Below, in pieces: positions 42,868-53,956 of a stretch of DNA of 64,000 nt; the stretch's first letter is position 1, and each line of letters begins with the position of its first letter. A program made the position numbers and the translations under genes. The notes beneath the pieces are model-generated. The model saw only the letters and a list, made by a program, of their open reading frames with translations. It did not search any database and was not told where the DNA came from. Source of the DNA: Mycocentrospora acerina (taxonomy: Eukaryota; Ascomycota; Dothideomycetes; Pleosporales); assembly GCA_022701365.1 (NCBI GenBank), contig JAKUHH010000216.1, forward strand, positions 248,001-312,000, given 5' to 3'.

Positions 42868-45675
42868 GCCTGTAGTCTTAAAGAAGGAATGTGTAGAAGA
42901 AGAGGTTTCGCCAATGAAGCAGTTTTTTGGAGGCCGTAAGCTGTGCCGCACGCCGACATATGTAGAGAAGTCGACTTCAGAACAAGGTACATCTTGGGTG
43001 ACACACTCGAAACTCGATTGGACGCCTCTTGTGCTCGCACACGCATGCATGCACACACATATTGATGTCCCGACCGCGGCGATTCGAGACTCAATAAGCG
43101 CTGCACGCCTGGCCAGAAGTGTTACGAGACGCGCGGCTATTAATTAAGTTGCCCAAGCCTTGATGGATTAGACGCGGCGCAGGCCGCTGCAGATGGGCCC
43201 GGTTGTCGGTTTTCACTTCCGCGTGGTTCTTGCTGTGCCGCAGACGCGCATATTCACGACAGAGGTTCGTACCTACGATGCATATGAGCAGTGTATGAGG
43301 CTGCACATGGTTCCAGCCCCTTCAGGGCTACGCTGCAGGATCAAGCAAGAGACTTGAGTAATGGGCTGAGCCCACATCGCTAGCCCACCTGACATATCGA
43401 GCCCGTTGTTGCACGCGCCAACCGCGGAGCTAATTCAAACGCCACGTCAAGCCAATCATAGAAAGCTGGAGGCCTTCCGCGCGTGTGAGAACAGGCCCAA
43501 TGTCAAGTTTTCGGAAGTTGATCAGGAGCATCGAGATGAATAGAGAGAGAACAAGCTCAGAAAAGATGCCGACTGATCCGCATGATTGCATTGTCCAGAT
43601 GTGAGAAGTAAGTCCAGCCGAGGTCTAACTCGGTTTGTATCTGACAGCGCGTATGTTTGACTTGACACTATTGAGCTTCCTAGCAATGAGGCAATTATCA
43701 CACGATTCGCCTCAACACGCTCCAGTATATCGAGTTAGCATCTCAGAAAAGATGTTCCTTGACTGATTCCGAGTACCTCTCACTGAATCACGAGATCAGT
43801 AGTGTCCACAAACTTCTCTCGACTTGACCGTCGCAATCATGACTCCGATTCTCTAGTAATGCTGCCGGAGTTGTACCTCTACCCGGCTGTCATCTTGGTC
43901 ACTGTCCCGAGCTCATTGCCGCTCCTGTGGCGGCGGCCAATACCTGATCCTCGGTAAGGGTCCCGCTCCCGTGCGCGATCCTCCAGGATGGCGTAAAGAT
44001 TCCTACTTATATCTCGTAACACGAGCTTGTACTATCACTACCCCTGACTTCTCCTTTTTTCCTTCGGCCTTACTCTTGGGATTTTTAATCCATTTGATTT
44101 CGTCTTTCATATCATTCTGCATGTTCTTTAGCTCCTTCCTTAGTGGGGTCTTTGAACCCCTTCGTACCAGCTACAAGGTGTGCACATGTGTTGCGATGAC
44201 GACTGCCGACGCCAGCCTCTTCGCACTGAAGTTTGACATCGCCATCCAACCGGTCAAGAGATTTTCCAGGAAGAATTTAGGAATACTTGAATTCACTATG
44301 AGAATTATATGGAGAACGATCAATGGTGAGTGTTGAAAGATGCACTTCTTTCAAAAGAGATGTTGTAAGGGTTGTACTGTCTTCCACTATCGATATCGAA
44401 GTCACCTAGTGAAAGCAGTCTAATGCAAAATCTGGCATGTAGAACTCCCGTTAAATTTGAGCAAGGGCTGTGCTTGCTGACTCTGTAACTCTTCTTGATA
44501 CAATCATTTCACGCTTTCCTTCGTTTGCTCGCGGTGTTGTCGTATCCTGAAATTTTACAATGTCTTGCGTAGAGACTATCAGTTTGTAAGAGAATGAGCC
44601 AAGCTCTCAGGTGTGCAGAGTCTGGCCGCCTGACTGATATCATTGAATTGGTAATTAAAAGTATTATTTCACTGTCACATAGGTACTGGTAGTTTCTGGG
44701 AGGATCCGGAAAATGACAATCTCCAACTAAGGACGGCTCTCGACTTGGACGACGTTGACTAACCTTTTTTTGTTACTGCCTTGAATATATGCCACCTCCC
44801 CACTTATATTGTAGCTTCTACTCTCTAACTGCTACCTCGTCTAAGTTTATGTCTTGCAGAGTCATTTGAGAATATCATATAAACCTGGTGAAGAATGCCA
44901 TCTTAGAGAATGCTCTCTAACCAACCACCTTGAAAGTCTTCGAGATAGCAATCTACTCAAAAATGATGTATAGTCTACAGCCAATACTTATAACGTATTC
45001 GTGGAACGATTGAACATCGATCGGATTGTTGCGTGTCGAAACGACGAAATTAGTCGAAATGTCCGGCTAAACATCCCATTGAAGATCTCAATGTTGTCCG
45101 ACTCTAATTTTTTTGCCCAATCGTAGTAATATCACTCTTTTCTTGGGCATTATCAATTATTCCTTTAGGATGGCTTCACACGCCTCGCCGTGAAAGTAGT
45201 GTTGGCTTTGAGATAAACGACCTTTCTTGAGGTTTTCTAGCCCAAGATACTTGCATTAAAGGTATAATAGTACTCGTGTAAGACTCAATTACTTTGCCTC
45301 TCTCTTTAGCATCTTTATGCTTGACGCTAATTAGATGCTTTTATCTCAATCAATTCCGATGAGCGTTCAACAATATCGCCATCAATTGTCAGGACACAGC
45401 TCTATTCCACTGTGCCACAAAAGCCAAAAAGGTACTCTGATCCATCATCTGATAGACCACGCGATATAACAGGACATATCCGTAGATTGAACCACTTCCT
45501 GATATCAATCCTAAAATCTAGGAAAATTTTGGCCCAACAAAGCAACATCACGACGTGAAAATTATAATCTATACCGATGTAAAATAACATTCAAATACGT
45601 AGTATTGAAAATGATTCGTGCGAACGCGAAAACAAAATAATTGAAAAGTAATCAAAATAACACAGAATTGATGTT
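42868..45675. other. Long gene-poor region
   Basis: About 2.8 kb. Only a weak two-exon candidate (44196-44762, listed separately) has any coding character. No transposon ends or RNA genes were seen. Confidence 0.5.
44196..44762 (+). CDS. Doubtful small two-exon protein
   Basis: An ATG at 44196 opens 43 codons that end at a good donor (GTGAGT, 44326). An acceptor (CACATAG, ending 44682) in matching phase leads to GTGSFWEDPENDN and an acidic end with stop TAA. The product would be 69 residues. Against it: the intron would be 357 bp, far longer than the 48-111 bp introns elsewhere in the window, and no family is recognised. Confidence 0.22.
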
Positions 45676-48600
45676 CTATAGGATTCTCACCGGCTTCTTG
45701 CAGTCATCAACTTTAGAACTGGGTTTTGGACCAGAGGAATCTTTTCCAGAGCTTGGGTTCGAATTATAGCCTCCACCGTAGCCAGAGTTCAAGCCACCAA
45801 CTTGTGGCCTTCCTACATGAGATGATTCAGAAACGTGTGCTCGGCCAGGTTGTCCAGAAAATGTGCTAAAACCAGAGGGACCCGAAGGAACCACCGTGGA
45901 ATGGACGAAAGAAGAATGTCTTATTGATACAAAAGTAAGAAAAGTAGTCGGAACTCCGGTGCTGATAGGAACCGCTGTGGTTGGTAGTACAGTGTGAAGA
46001 ATAGTTTGCAGGCTTTCGCTGATAGGAATGATGTCGGCTGGAAGGAGTGTCGGAAAAAGCATGGTCGGAATGCCGTTGCTTGGAATACTACGGGTTGGAA
46101 GAAGAGTTGAAGAAAGGATAGAATTGCTATTGCTGCCAGGAAATTTACCAGTCGGCAGAACACTAGGAGGGTAAGTCGGATTGTTGCTGCTAGGAAAAAT
46201 GATGGGTGGAAGATGAGTCGAAAATGGAACACCTGGCATCTCACCGCTACTTTCGTCAAAAACGGCAAGAATCGTTGGAAAATCGAAAACAATGGCCGAG
46301 GCGGTTCTAGTGCCGGGAACAGCAGCAGTCTGTAGCGGAATAGGATAAATTGTACTAACGCTGCTGCTCGAAATCGCTTCGGTTGGCAGAACAGAGGTAA
46401 ATCGACTCAGAATACCACTACTTTCGACAAGTTTACTTGAATAAACAATGGGGGTAAGATTATCGGCGGTCGGCAAAAACTTAGGATTAATGGTTGACAG
46501 TAAAGGAACACCAAGGACAGTTGGCAATGATTTAGCGATAGTCGGTAGTTCTGACGGTATGACCCCACTGGCGGGGAAGACGAAAGTGAGAATATTTTCG
46601 TTTTTTGCTGGATCAGATGAAGATATATCTGGAGTACCAACAATAGCTGGTTCTGGAGCGACAGTAGCCAGCAGCGCCGACGAACTGGCGACGTTACCAG
46701 AATCAATAACAGTAGGAATAATAATTGTGGATGAAAGTATGGTTGGCGAAAGAGTCGGTAAAACGTTTGGAAGAGCAGCGAGAACGATATCAGTGAGGAC
46801 ATCAATGCCTGTAGGAAAGCTGATAACGGTAGGAGAACTCGCTGGAAGATTAACAGCAGTAATAGGAACCGTGCCAATAGGAACATCGATCCCGGGGGAA
46901 AGTTCCAAGCTATTAGAAGAAACAATAGAGGGTAGATCGGAATTTCTGAGAGGATTGACGTCGTTGAGAGGATTGATGCCAGTCGGAAGATTCGCTGTAA
47001 GGAACTTGATATCTGTTGGAATGACAGTGCTAGTAGGAAGAATGATACTCGGAAGATTGGTGCCGCTTGGAACAATTGTGGGGAGAGCGATGACTGGGAG
47101 CTCAACGCCAGTGGCTACATCGACGCCAATCGAAATCCCGATACCAAAAGAAATGATTGTAGGCGCAATTATGGGAGGAAGACTTGTTGGTATTGAACCG
47201 ACAGGAAGATATGGATCACCAGGCAAATCGACAAGAGTCGGAAGGGCGGACGGTAGACCAATGGTGACGGCTGGCAAGACAGTAGGAAGAAAAATATCGA
47301 GTGGTTCAACTGATGAGACGATATTAGGGAAATCGGGATTAGGAACTTCGATAATGGGTAAGACAGTACTAGCATCATCAGCTGTAGAAACTTCGGTATT
47401 CTGAATGTTGCCAGGAGAGATATTGACAGAAGGGGCGCCGATGGTAGGGGCACTGATGGTAGGGACACTGATGGTAGGGTCATTTATAGGAGGGATGTCG
47501 ATAGGAGGGATGTCGATAGGAGGAATTTTGATGGCAGGGATTCCGGCAGTAGTAATTTCGATAGCAGGAATATCGGTAGTAGAAGTATCGATAGTTGGGG
47601 CACTGATAGTAGGGCTGTTGATAGAAGGGATGCTAATAGGAGGGATGTCGACAGGAGGGACGTTGGTGGCGGGGATATTGACAGGAGAGATATCGATAGC
47701 AGGGACTTTGATAGCAGAGATTTCAGCAGTAGGAATCTCAAGAGCAGGAACATTGGTGGTAGTGATGTCGATGGTAGGGGCGTTGATAGGAGGGATGTCG
47801 ATAGGAGAGATGTCGATAGGAGAGATTTCGATGGGAGTGATGTCGATAGGAGTGATGTCGGTAGAAGCGAGGTTGGTCGCGGGGACGTTGACAGGAGGGA
47901 CAATAACGGTAGGGATGTTGACAGGAAAAATACTGGTTGTAGGGATATCGATGGTAGGTATACTAATAGCAGAGATGTCGACAGAAGGGGCATTAATGGT
48001 AGGAACGCTGACAGGGGAGAAGTTAACTGTAGATACTTCGATGATGGGGACATTAGTAGCAGGGGTATTAACGAGAGGAACGTTGACAGGAAGGATGTCA
48101 ACCGGGTTGACGTCAACAGATGGGATGTTGATGTTAGGAATGTTAGTAGCGGGGGCATTAACAGTAGGAATGTTGGCAGTAGGAGCGTTGATCGTAGCAG
48201 CGTTGGTGGTAGAGATGCTGATGGTAGGGGCGTTGATAAGAGTGATATCGATAGGAGGAATGTCGATAGATGGAACATTGGTGGCGGGGATATTGATAAG
48301 AGTGGTGTCGACAGTAGGAACGCTGATAGTAGGAATGTTGATAGTAGAGACGTTGATATCAGGGACGTTGATATCAGGGACTTTGATAGCAGGTATCTCG
48401 GCAGCAAGAATTCCAACAGTAGGAACACTTGTAGGAGTGACGATGATGGTAGGAACGTTTGTATTAGAGACGTTTATAGGAGGGACTTCGACTCCGGGGT
48501 TGTCGATAGAAGGGACGCCGGTGGCGGGGATATTGACAGAAGGGACGCTAACAGTAGGGATGCTAACAGGAGGAATACTGATACTAGGGATATTAATATC

Positions 48601-49935
48601 AGGAATGCTGACAGGAGGAATGCTGACAGGAGTGATATCAACCGGGTTGACGTCAACAGATGGGATGCTGGTAGGAACGTTCGTAACGGGGGCGATGAAA
48701 GTAGGAACTTTGATGGTAGGGATACTAAAGGTAAGGGTATTGATAGCAGGGACGGCTATAGTAGGGTTGTCGACAGGGGGAATATCAATAGTAGGAATAT
48801 TGATGGGAGGAGAATCGGTAGTAGTGATTTTGATGGGAGGGATGTTGACAGGAAGGATATTGACAGGAAGGATGTTGACAGGAGGGGGGTTTACAACAGG
48901 GGTATCGGTAGTAATCCCATTGACAGGAGGGATGCTGACAATAGCCGTGGCGGTAGTGGCAACTGCAACAGCAGGCACACTCGGAACGATTGGCTTAGTA
49001 GACGAAATATTGATGATGCTCGGAAAAGCAGAGGAGATTTTGACGATATCTGTCAGGACAGAAGAAACACTGACTTTAGTCGGTAGAAAGATGGAAGGGA
49101 GGTCTGAGGTATTCAGGTCGAAGATAATTGGTGTAATAGATGATACGCTAGTGAAGGTTGGTAGAACAGGGGCGTTGCTGGCAACGGTCGGCAGGATTGG
49201 CGTAATACTGATGGCGAATGATTGGATAGACGGTATATCGGCAACGACAGAGAGAAACGATGGAATTGCGACAGCAGGTGAGGTGCTGATAATGGTTGGA
49301 AGAATTGGTGCAATGCTGATTGTGGATAGCAAAACCGGTGGCACACTGACAACTGGTGGTACGCTGACAACAGGTGGTATAAATGATGGAATGCTAATAA
49401 CAGATGGTGTAATTGAAGGTATTCTGACAATAGATGAAAGAGCAGCCGAAATACTGGCAACGGGAATGCTGACAACAGGAACACTGACAACCGGAACACT
49501 GACAACAGGAACACTGACAACAGGAACACTGGCAACCGGAACACTGACAACAGGAACACTGGCAACCGGAACACTGGCAACCGGAACACTGGCAACAGGA
49601 ACACTGACAACCGGAACACTGGCAACAGGAACACTGACAACAGGAACACTGACAACAGGAACACTGACAACAGGAATACTGGCAACAGGAATACTGGCGA
49701 CCGGAATGCTGGTAACCGGAATGCTGATGACTGGCAGAGCGATTGGAGCATTGCTGATTATTGGGAGGCTACCTGGTACACTGACCACCGTCGACAGATG
49801 GGTGGTAATCGATAATGATGGATGGAGAATGCTTGAAACAAGACTAATAACGGCCGATACAACCGGGACGGCAGGTATCAAGGGAGCCGCCATGATGACG
49901 CCCATCAGGCTGGCATTGATGTAGGCGTACTTCAT
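45676..49935 (-). CDS. Giant Pro/Ile/Val/Ser repeat surface protein
   Basis: An intronless frame of 1419 residues. The N-terminus (MKYAYINASLMGVIMAAPLIP) is signal-peptide-like. Residues ~70-165 are about 18 copies of a pentapeptide V-S-(V/I)-P-V with A or T variants. From ~345 to ~860 there is a degenerate array built on (I/V)(N/D)(I/V)P(P/T) units of about 5-10 residues. A Ser/Pro/Thr/Val/Leu-rich region with periodic LPT steps follows, then a Gly/Ser/Tyr-rich tail ending DDCKKPVRIL. No GPI signal is clear, since the end is not hydrophobic. The regular hydrophobic-Pro spacing suggests an extended, elastin- or cell-wall-like fibrous protein. It is not a recognised family. The repeats keep antisense frames open too, but only this strand has a signal peptide and a sensible start. 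Confidence 0.72.
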   Translation of the reverse strand: MKYAYINASLMGVIMAAPLIPAVPVVSAVISLVSSILHPSLSITTHLSTVVSVPGSLPIISNAPIALPVISIPVTSIPVASIPVASIPVVSVPVVSVPVVSVPVASVPVVSVPVASVPVASVPVASVPVVSVPVASVPVVSVPVVSVPVVSVPVVSIPVASISAALSSIVRIPSITPSVISIPSFIPPVVSVPPVVSVPPVLLSTISIAPILPTIISTSPAVAIPSFLSVVADIPSIQSFAISITPILPTVASNAPVLPTFTSVSSITPIIFDLNTSDLPSIFLPTKVSVSSVLTDIVKISSAFPSIINISSTKPIVPSVPAVAVATTATAIVSIPPVNGITTDTPVVNPPPVNILPVNILPVNIPPIKITTTDSPPINIPTIDIPPVDNPTIAVPAINTLTFSIPTIKVPTFIAPVTNVPTSIPSVDVNPVDITPVSIPPVSIPDINIPSISIPPVSIPTVSVPSVNIPATGVPSIDNPGVEVPPINVSNTNVPTIIVTPTSVPTVGILAAEIPAIKVPDINVPDINVSTINIPTISVPTVDTTLINIPATNVPSIDIPPIDITLINAPTISISTTNAATINAPTANIPTVNAPATNIPNINIPSVDVNPVDILPVNVPLVNTPATNVPIIEVSTVNFSPVSVPTINAPSVDISAISIPTIDIPTTSIFPVNIPTVIVPPVNVPATNLASTDITPIDITPIEISPIDISPIDIPPINAPTIDITTTNVPALEIPTAEISAIKVPAIDISPVNIPATNVPPVDIPPISIPSINSPTISAPTIDTSTTDIPAIEITTAGIPAIKIPPIDIPPIDIPPINDPTISVPTISAPTIGAPSVNISPGNIQNTEVSTADDASTVLPIIEVPNPDFPNIVSSVEPLDIFLPTVLPAVTIGLPSALPTLVDLPGDPYLPVGSIPTSLPPIIAPTIISFGIGISIGVDVATGVELPVIALPTIVPSGTNLPSIILPTSTVIPTDIKFLTANLPTGINPLNDVNPLRNSDLPSIVSSNSLELSPGIDVPIGTVPITAVNLPASSPTVISFPTGIDVLTDIVLAALPNVLPTLSPTILSSTIIIPTVIDSGNVASSSALLATVAPEPAIVGTPDISSSDPAKNENILTFVFPASGVIPSELPTIAKSLPTVLGVPLLSTINPKFLPTADNLTPIVYSSKLVESSGILSRFTSVLPTEAISSSSVSTIYPIPLQTAAVPGTRTASAIVFDFPTILAVFDESSGEMPGVPFSTHLPPIIFPSSNNPTYPPSVLPTGKFPGSNSNSILSSTLLPTRSIPSNGIPTMLFPTLLPADIIPISESLQTILHTVLPTTAVPISTGVPTTFLTFVSIRHSSFVHSTVVPSGPSGFSTFSGQPGRAHVSESSHVGRPQVGGLNSGYGGGYNSNPSSGKDSSGPKPSSKVDDCKKPVRIL
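49455..49730. repeat. 15-bp minisatellite in coding DNA
   Basis: About 18 near-identical 15-base units (plus strand: GGAACACTGACAACA with A/C and A/G variants) encode the V-S-V-P-V pentapeptides. Copy number is expected to vary between strains. Confidence 0.9.
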
Positions 49936-51879
49936 TGAGTCTGTATTGCCGTCTTCTCGGCGTAATGAAGTAAAACTTGGGTGGAAAACACGAAAGGAAA
50001 AAAATGAATGAATGAGTGAGCAGCCCTGACCAGAGAGCTATTGTTGTGTCTGTACGATTAGAAAATGAAAAAAGAGATACAAAAGTGAGGGCAGATGAAA
50101 TAGGTGCAATCGAGGGACGGTAGCTTTAGTATATCGTTCCTTTGACCATGTTGATCTTCGTCGCTAGCATTGCATGCGGAGCCTGTAACCGGCAGGTGAC
50201 TTTTTCAAATCTCCAAAGCTCCGCGCGGGCAGATTTTTCTGATTTCAATCTCGTTGCCTTTCGTGATCCGATTAAAGGGTAAGATCTCGTAAGAGTGGAG
50301 ATCTAATCTCCAGGACCAGATCTCACATCTGGTTCCTAGAATTGTTGCGGTGTTCTCCAACATGTATTGGTCCGGCATCAGCCTTATAACAGATTAAATG
50401 GTAGACTATGAGATCGAGACGGCTTGGCATAGTGGCAATGGGATTTGGAAACCCTTGTGTGTTCGTATTCAATGCCACGCGCTTGCAAAAGAAAATTAGA
50501 CGCCTTCGTTCCTCACTCAGTCAACTGCTTACATGTAGGAACGTCAGAGCAAAGCCAAAAAGAACTCGAAGCTTCAGAACCAAATTCTTACGAGATTCTA
50601 CGTAATTCGTAAGGCTGGGGGACGAGAAGCCGATCTTGCGGGAGTAAAATTGCATCACGTGATACCAAACAGAGTCGAGTTTGGTTCGTGATATTACTGC
50701 TTCGTATCCCTTTGTGCCGATGGTAAAAGATGGATGTGTTATGAAATCGACTTACTCAAACGCTATGATGTAACGATCATTCAGTGGCCGGTTCGCGTGT
50801 TCGCTGTTCACCGCACGTAGACTTGGGCGTAACCATCGATGTTGGGTAACGTCTTTATTAGGCAAGACTACCAAAATGTATTGGTCTGCAGTCGTTCTAA
50901 CGTGCATGCGGAAGGTCTGACCCCTTTTTTACCCGACGTGGAATTACAGCGGAATCTATGCCTTTTCATCTCATACTCTTGAAAGTAGATAGTCCTATTT
51001 TCTAGACCTTTTTCTCGTATCCCCCTGAAGACCTGCACAAATATCTTTAGTAGTATTGTGGTTTGTATTCTTTATCCAGGGGGATTGCTGAATCTAGTGT
51101 TGGTGACTATCTCGCAACACTAACATGAGACATGTGCTGCCTCCTCTCCATCATGGCCTTCCAATGTACATGATTCCGATTCACTAATTGGAATTCACTC
51201 AACAGTAGAAATTTCTTCCTACTATGCTCAGAGAGCAAAATATACAAAGAATAGCTGCCCTGGATGAGTCCCTTCTCGAGGCTGACTCTTAGATTGAACG
51301 AATCAACGGAGCGCTTGGCATCGCATCTGACGGATTGATACCAAATGGATCGTTTGAGAGTGTTAAATCGCAGTTGAAATATGTCAAGGAAGTGGGATTT
51401 GCTGAAATTAGCGATGATCCATGGTTGAGGGAAACGTCTGAACAACATTGGCCTTTTGATGACTGCGACGAAGATGAATGATTAGTAAGAAATGTCTCAT
51501 GAATTGCGGATATACTGATGTTATTTTACGATTAGTAGCTTAGTCCTTCTCATAGAGACGAAGCTGAAGCTGAAGCGTTGTGCTAGTCGAGACATGATCA
51601 TCAGAACCAACATTTGTGTTTCGATCATGGGAATCAGACAAAAGAGCTTGATATCAACATCCTCAAGTTGTGCATGGAGGATTGGAAAAGTTTGAAATAT
51701 CATATAGCTAGCCAAAATGTTAGGCGTACATCACATATGTCGCTCGCCGTCGACTTGAACAATGACTACGTTTAATCAAGTGATAGGATAAGCAGAGCGA
51801 TATTCAGACCACCGAGATTGTCAAGCTACAAAATCAACTCCGATTAATGACTGTAATCTAGTAAACAGCACAAACATGA
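49936..51879. other. Intergenic region with a possible gene remnant
   Basis: Nearly 2 kb upstream of the repeat-protein gene. The only protein-like signal is the broken frame at 51224-51481. No RNA gene or mobile element was recognised. Confidence 0.5.
51224..51481 (+). pseudogene. Possible broken small gene
   Basis: An 85-codon frame starts at ATG 51224 and ends with an acidic, protein-like tail (WPFDDCDEDE). It is interrupted by an in-frame TAG at 51290-51292. The TAG follows GACTC, which could also be read as a splice acceptor (TCTTAG), but no donor is visible in the short part before it. No family is recognised. Confidence 0.25.
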
Positions 51880-53107
51880 CTACTCGAACGAGCCATAACG
51901 CGCGCTGCCATTCACCCATCGCAGTGACAAGCTCTGAAAGGGTGTGAATACCAGTGGAGTCCGATAAAGTTGGTATCGACCTCTAGTCATCAAAAAAAGA
52001 TGCATTAGCAACCGGCACCACCTTGCCCAGGCTCTGGACAAAGCCAAACGAAATGAGTTCAGCACCGTTTGTGTCTCGCTCAGATCCCGTCGTACCAAAA
52101 TTATACATATCATCTAGTACCTGTTCAAATTCCGTTTCAGTCACGAGCTTGTTGCCACCCAGCATCCTCTCCAGCGGGAACTTGTACAGATTGAATTTTG
52201 TAACGATACCGAAGTTGTTAGCACCACCTTTAAGGCCTAAAATAGATCCGGAAATAATTCAAGCTACCGTTAATAACTGCACCAGTCGCTGTGACTAATT
52301 CGTAACTCTCAACATTGCTGGACTTTAAGTAAACATTATGAGACTCAATTTCTCAATTGCGTTGTCAACTTACTCACAGGCCCAGCCACGAATATTGGCG
52401 GAGTAACTTATTACGCCTCCTAGTATAAGGCCTGGGACACCGACGGTAGCTACCTGACTATCAGTCAGAATCTCCACACGAGTAAAACTCCGATGTACTC
52501 ACACGACCTCCAATGACACCAAGGCCGTGCTTTTCGAATTCTTTGTAGACTCCCACCCATATATTTCCCGGGCCTATGGAAGCAATGGCCTTATCTGGGC
52601 TGAATTGGATTTGATTCAAGTTTTCGAGAGCTATCGTGAGGCCACCTTAAATACTGGAAGTATCTGAGAATGCTGCATGTCCGCCACCTTTCACTGCAAA
52701 CGGACATCGGGTGAGGCGCGATACAAGAATGGTAGTCGCAACTTGAACGGCAGTTGACGGCTTGACGACACAATATGGGTGAACTTCTGCTTGTTGTTCA
52801 GACCAGCATGTGCCTGTAAATCTTTTCATATGCATTAGTGCCCTCAAGATGAACTGAAAAGTCTGGTGACGAACACTTGTCACCGTCTTAGCAAGTTTCT
52901 CGGGCTGCGACATGTACCACATCCAGCGATGAAGCAAGCTTTTTTGGAAGTCCTTTACACTGAGGTGGCCAAATCTGGTATCAACGAGACATTGACACCA
53001 TAGCCAGTGAGACTTTCAGAAACATTGAAGTTGGTTGGCTCAAAGGAATTCTGTGCTAGACAACGCGCTGCAAGTGTCGCAATTGTCGCAAAGCGACATG
53101 GCTTCAT
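51880..53107 (-). pseudogene. Decayed FAD-linked (berberine-bridge type) oxidoreductase
   Basis: Translated pieces in order match the PCMH/BBE oxidoreductase pattern: a secretory N-terminus (ATG 53107), WSEQQAEVHPYCVVKPSTAV, LVSRLTRCPFAVKGGGHAAF, IASIGPGNIWVGVYKEF, LGVIGGRV, then pieces equal to GGANNFGIVTKFNL. The order and likely introns are kept, but the frame is broken repeatedly. There is a TAA at 52955-52957, a set of frame changes near 52810-52835, a TAA at 52647-52649 where Glu is expected, and a TAG at 52237-52239 in place of Trp, with a further shift just after. Live members oxidise alcohols or alkaloid- and polyketide-like substrates using covalently bound FAD. This copy cannot make an enzyme. 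The right boundary is the ATG; the left is where similarity ends. Confidence 0.82.
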
Positions 53108-53956
53108 CTTACAGTCTTTATTCCGGTAAGACGACAACATCCTTCGTAGGGAGGAACTAACGAGGAGCTCTACTTATAGACGGGGAGTCGTGGATAGCGA
53201 TTGCGGGGAAATAACCCTTGCTTAACAGGGTCCTAAGAACTCTGTAGCGAGAGTTGAGCCAGGGCGAAGACGGTTGTGTCCTTGGCTGATATCTCAACTG
53301 GGAAGGTGATGCGGATCGTAGCCACGCGGCCACGGGTTGGCCATGAACATACATATCAACATAACTTTGCTTGGTATCCAGGCTGGATTACGAGCTCAGT
53401 TGGCAATCATCAAGCTCACAACATGGTAGGGATGGTCAGGAGTGACATTACTATCGGTGTGTTGAGCGAGCTTGAAGAAAAATACAAATCTTTCAAGAAC
53501 TCAGATTACCTCTGCTCATTCCAAGACAGGTGGCATGAGCGGCAGCGAAAGCCTACGATTCCCTCAATGGCAAACCTGCGTATTGCTGACGCATCCCCAT
53601 CGTCTCTTTGCGTGACTCAGTACATTTCAGACAGTGTGATCCAAAGTACATGGTCTAGCCAGTGATAAGATTGATTGTGTGACCTAGCGCACACAGCATG
53701 CCCACTTGAATCCTAGGGCAAGGGCAATCCTTCGCCGTATGTTGTGTTGTATCTGAACCAACAACCTCCTCAAGCACCAGTTTTCACACACGCGCGCACA
53801 AACATAGACATAGACACACAATATATGGCTCTTATGTGGACAACGTCTTATTGTCATGGCTTGTCACAGCATGCGGAGGCGCGACCTGGTGCCAGACCCC
53901 CCGTCACGCAGAGTGGGGTGAAGATAAACTAGCAATATGATGTTCTGCCTCGACTA
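53108..53956. other. Intergenic region
   Basis: About 850 bases. The open frames here lack protein character. Nothing recognised. Confidence 0.5.

Noticed and set aside
43971..44336. 121-codon frame with hydrophobic stretch
   Set aside because: The hydrophobic part comes from a TTC/TTT-rich stretch. Only its 3' part matters, for the doubtful two-exon candidate in another entry.
47405..49924. 839-codon plus-strand open frame with TGTLTTGTL-type repeats
   Set aside because: It is the antisense reading of the repeat-protein gene. It has no signal peptide or natural start, and its openness is explained by triplet-length repeats.
35322..53107. A secondary-metabolite cluster joining the Zn2Cys6 factor, FAD monooxygenase and the dead oxidoreductase
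   Set aside because: No polyketide synthase, peptide synthetase, terpene cyclase or prenyltransferase is present, and unrelated genes lie between.
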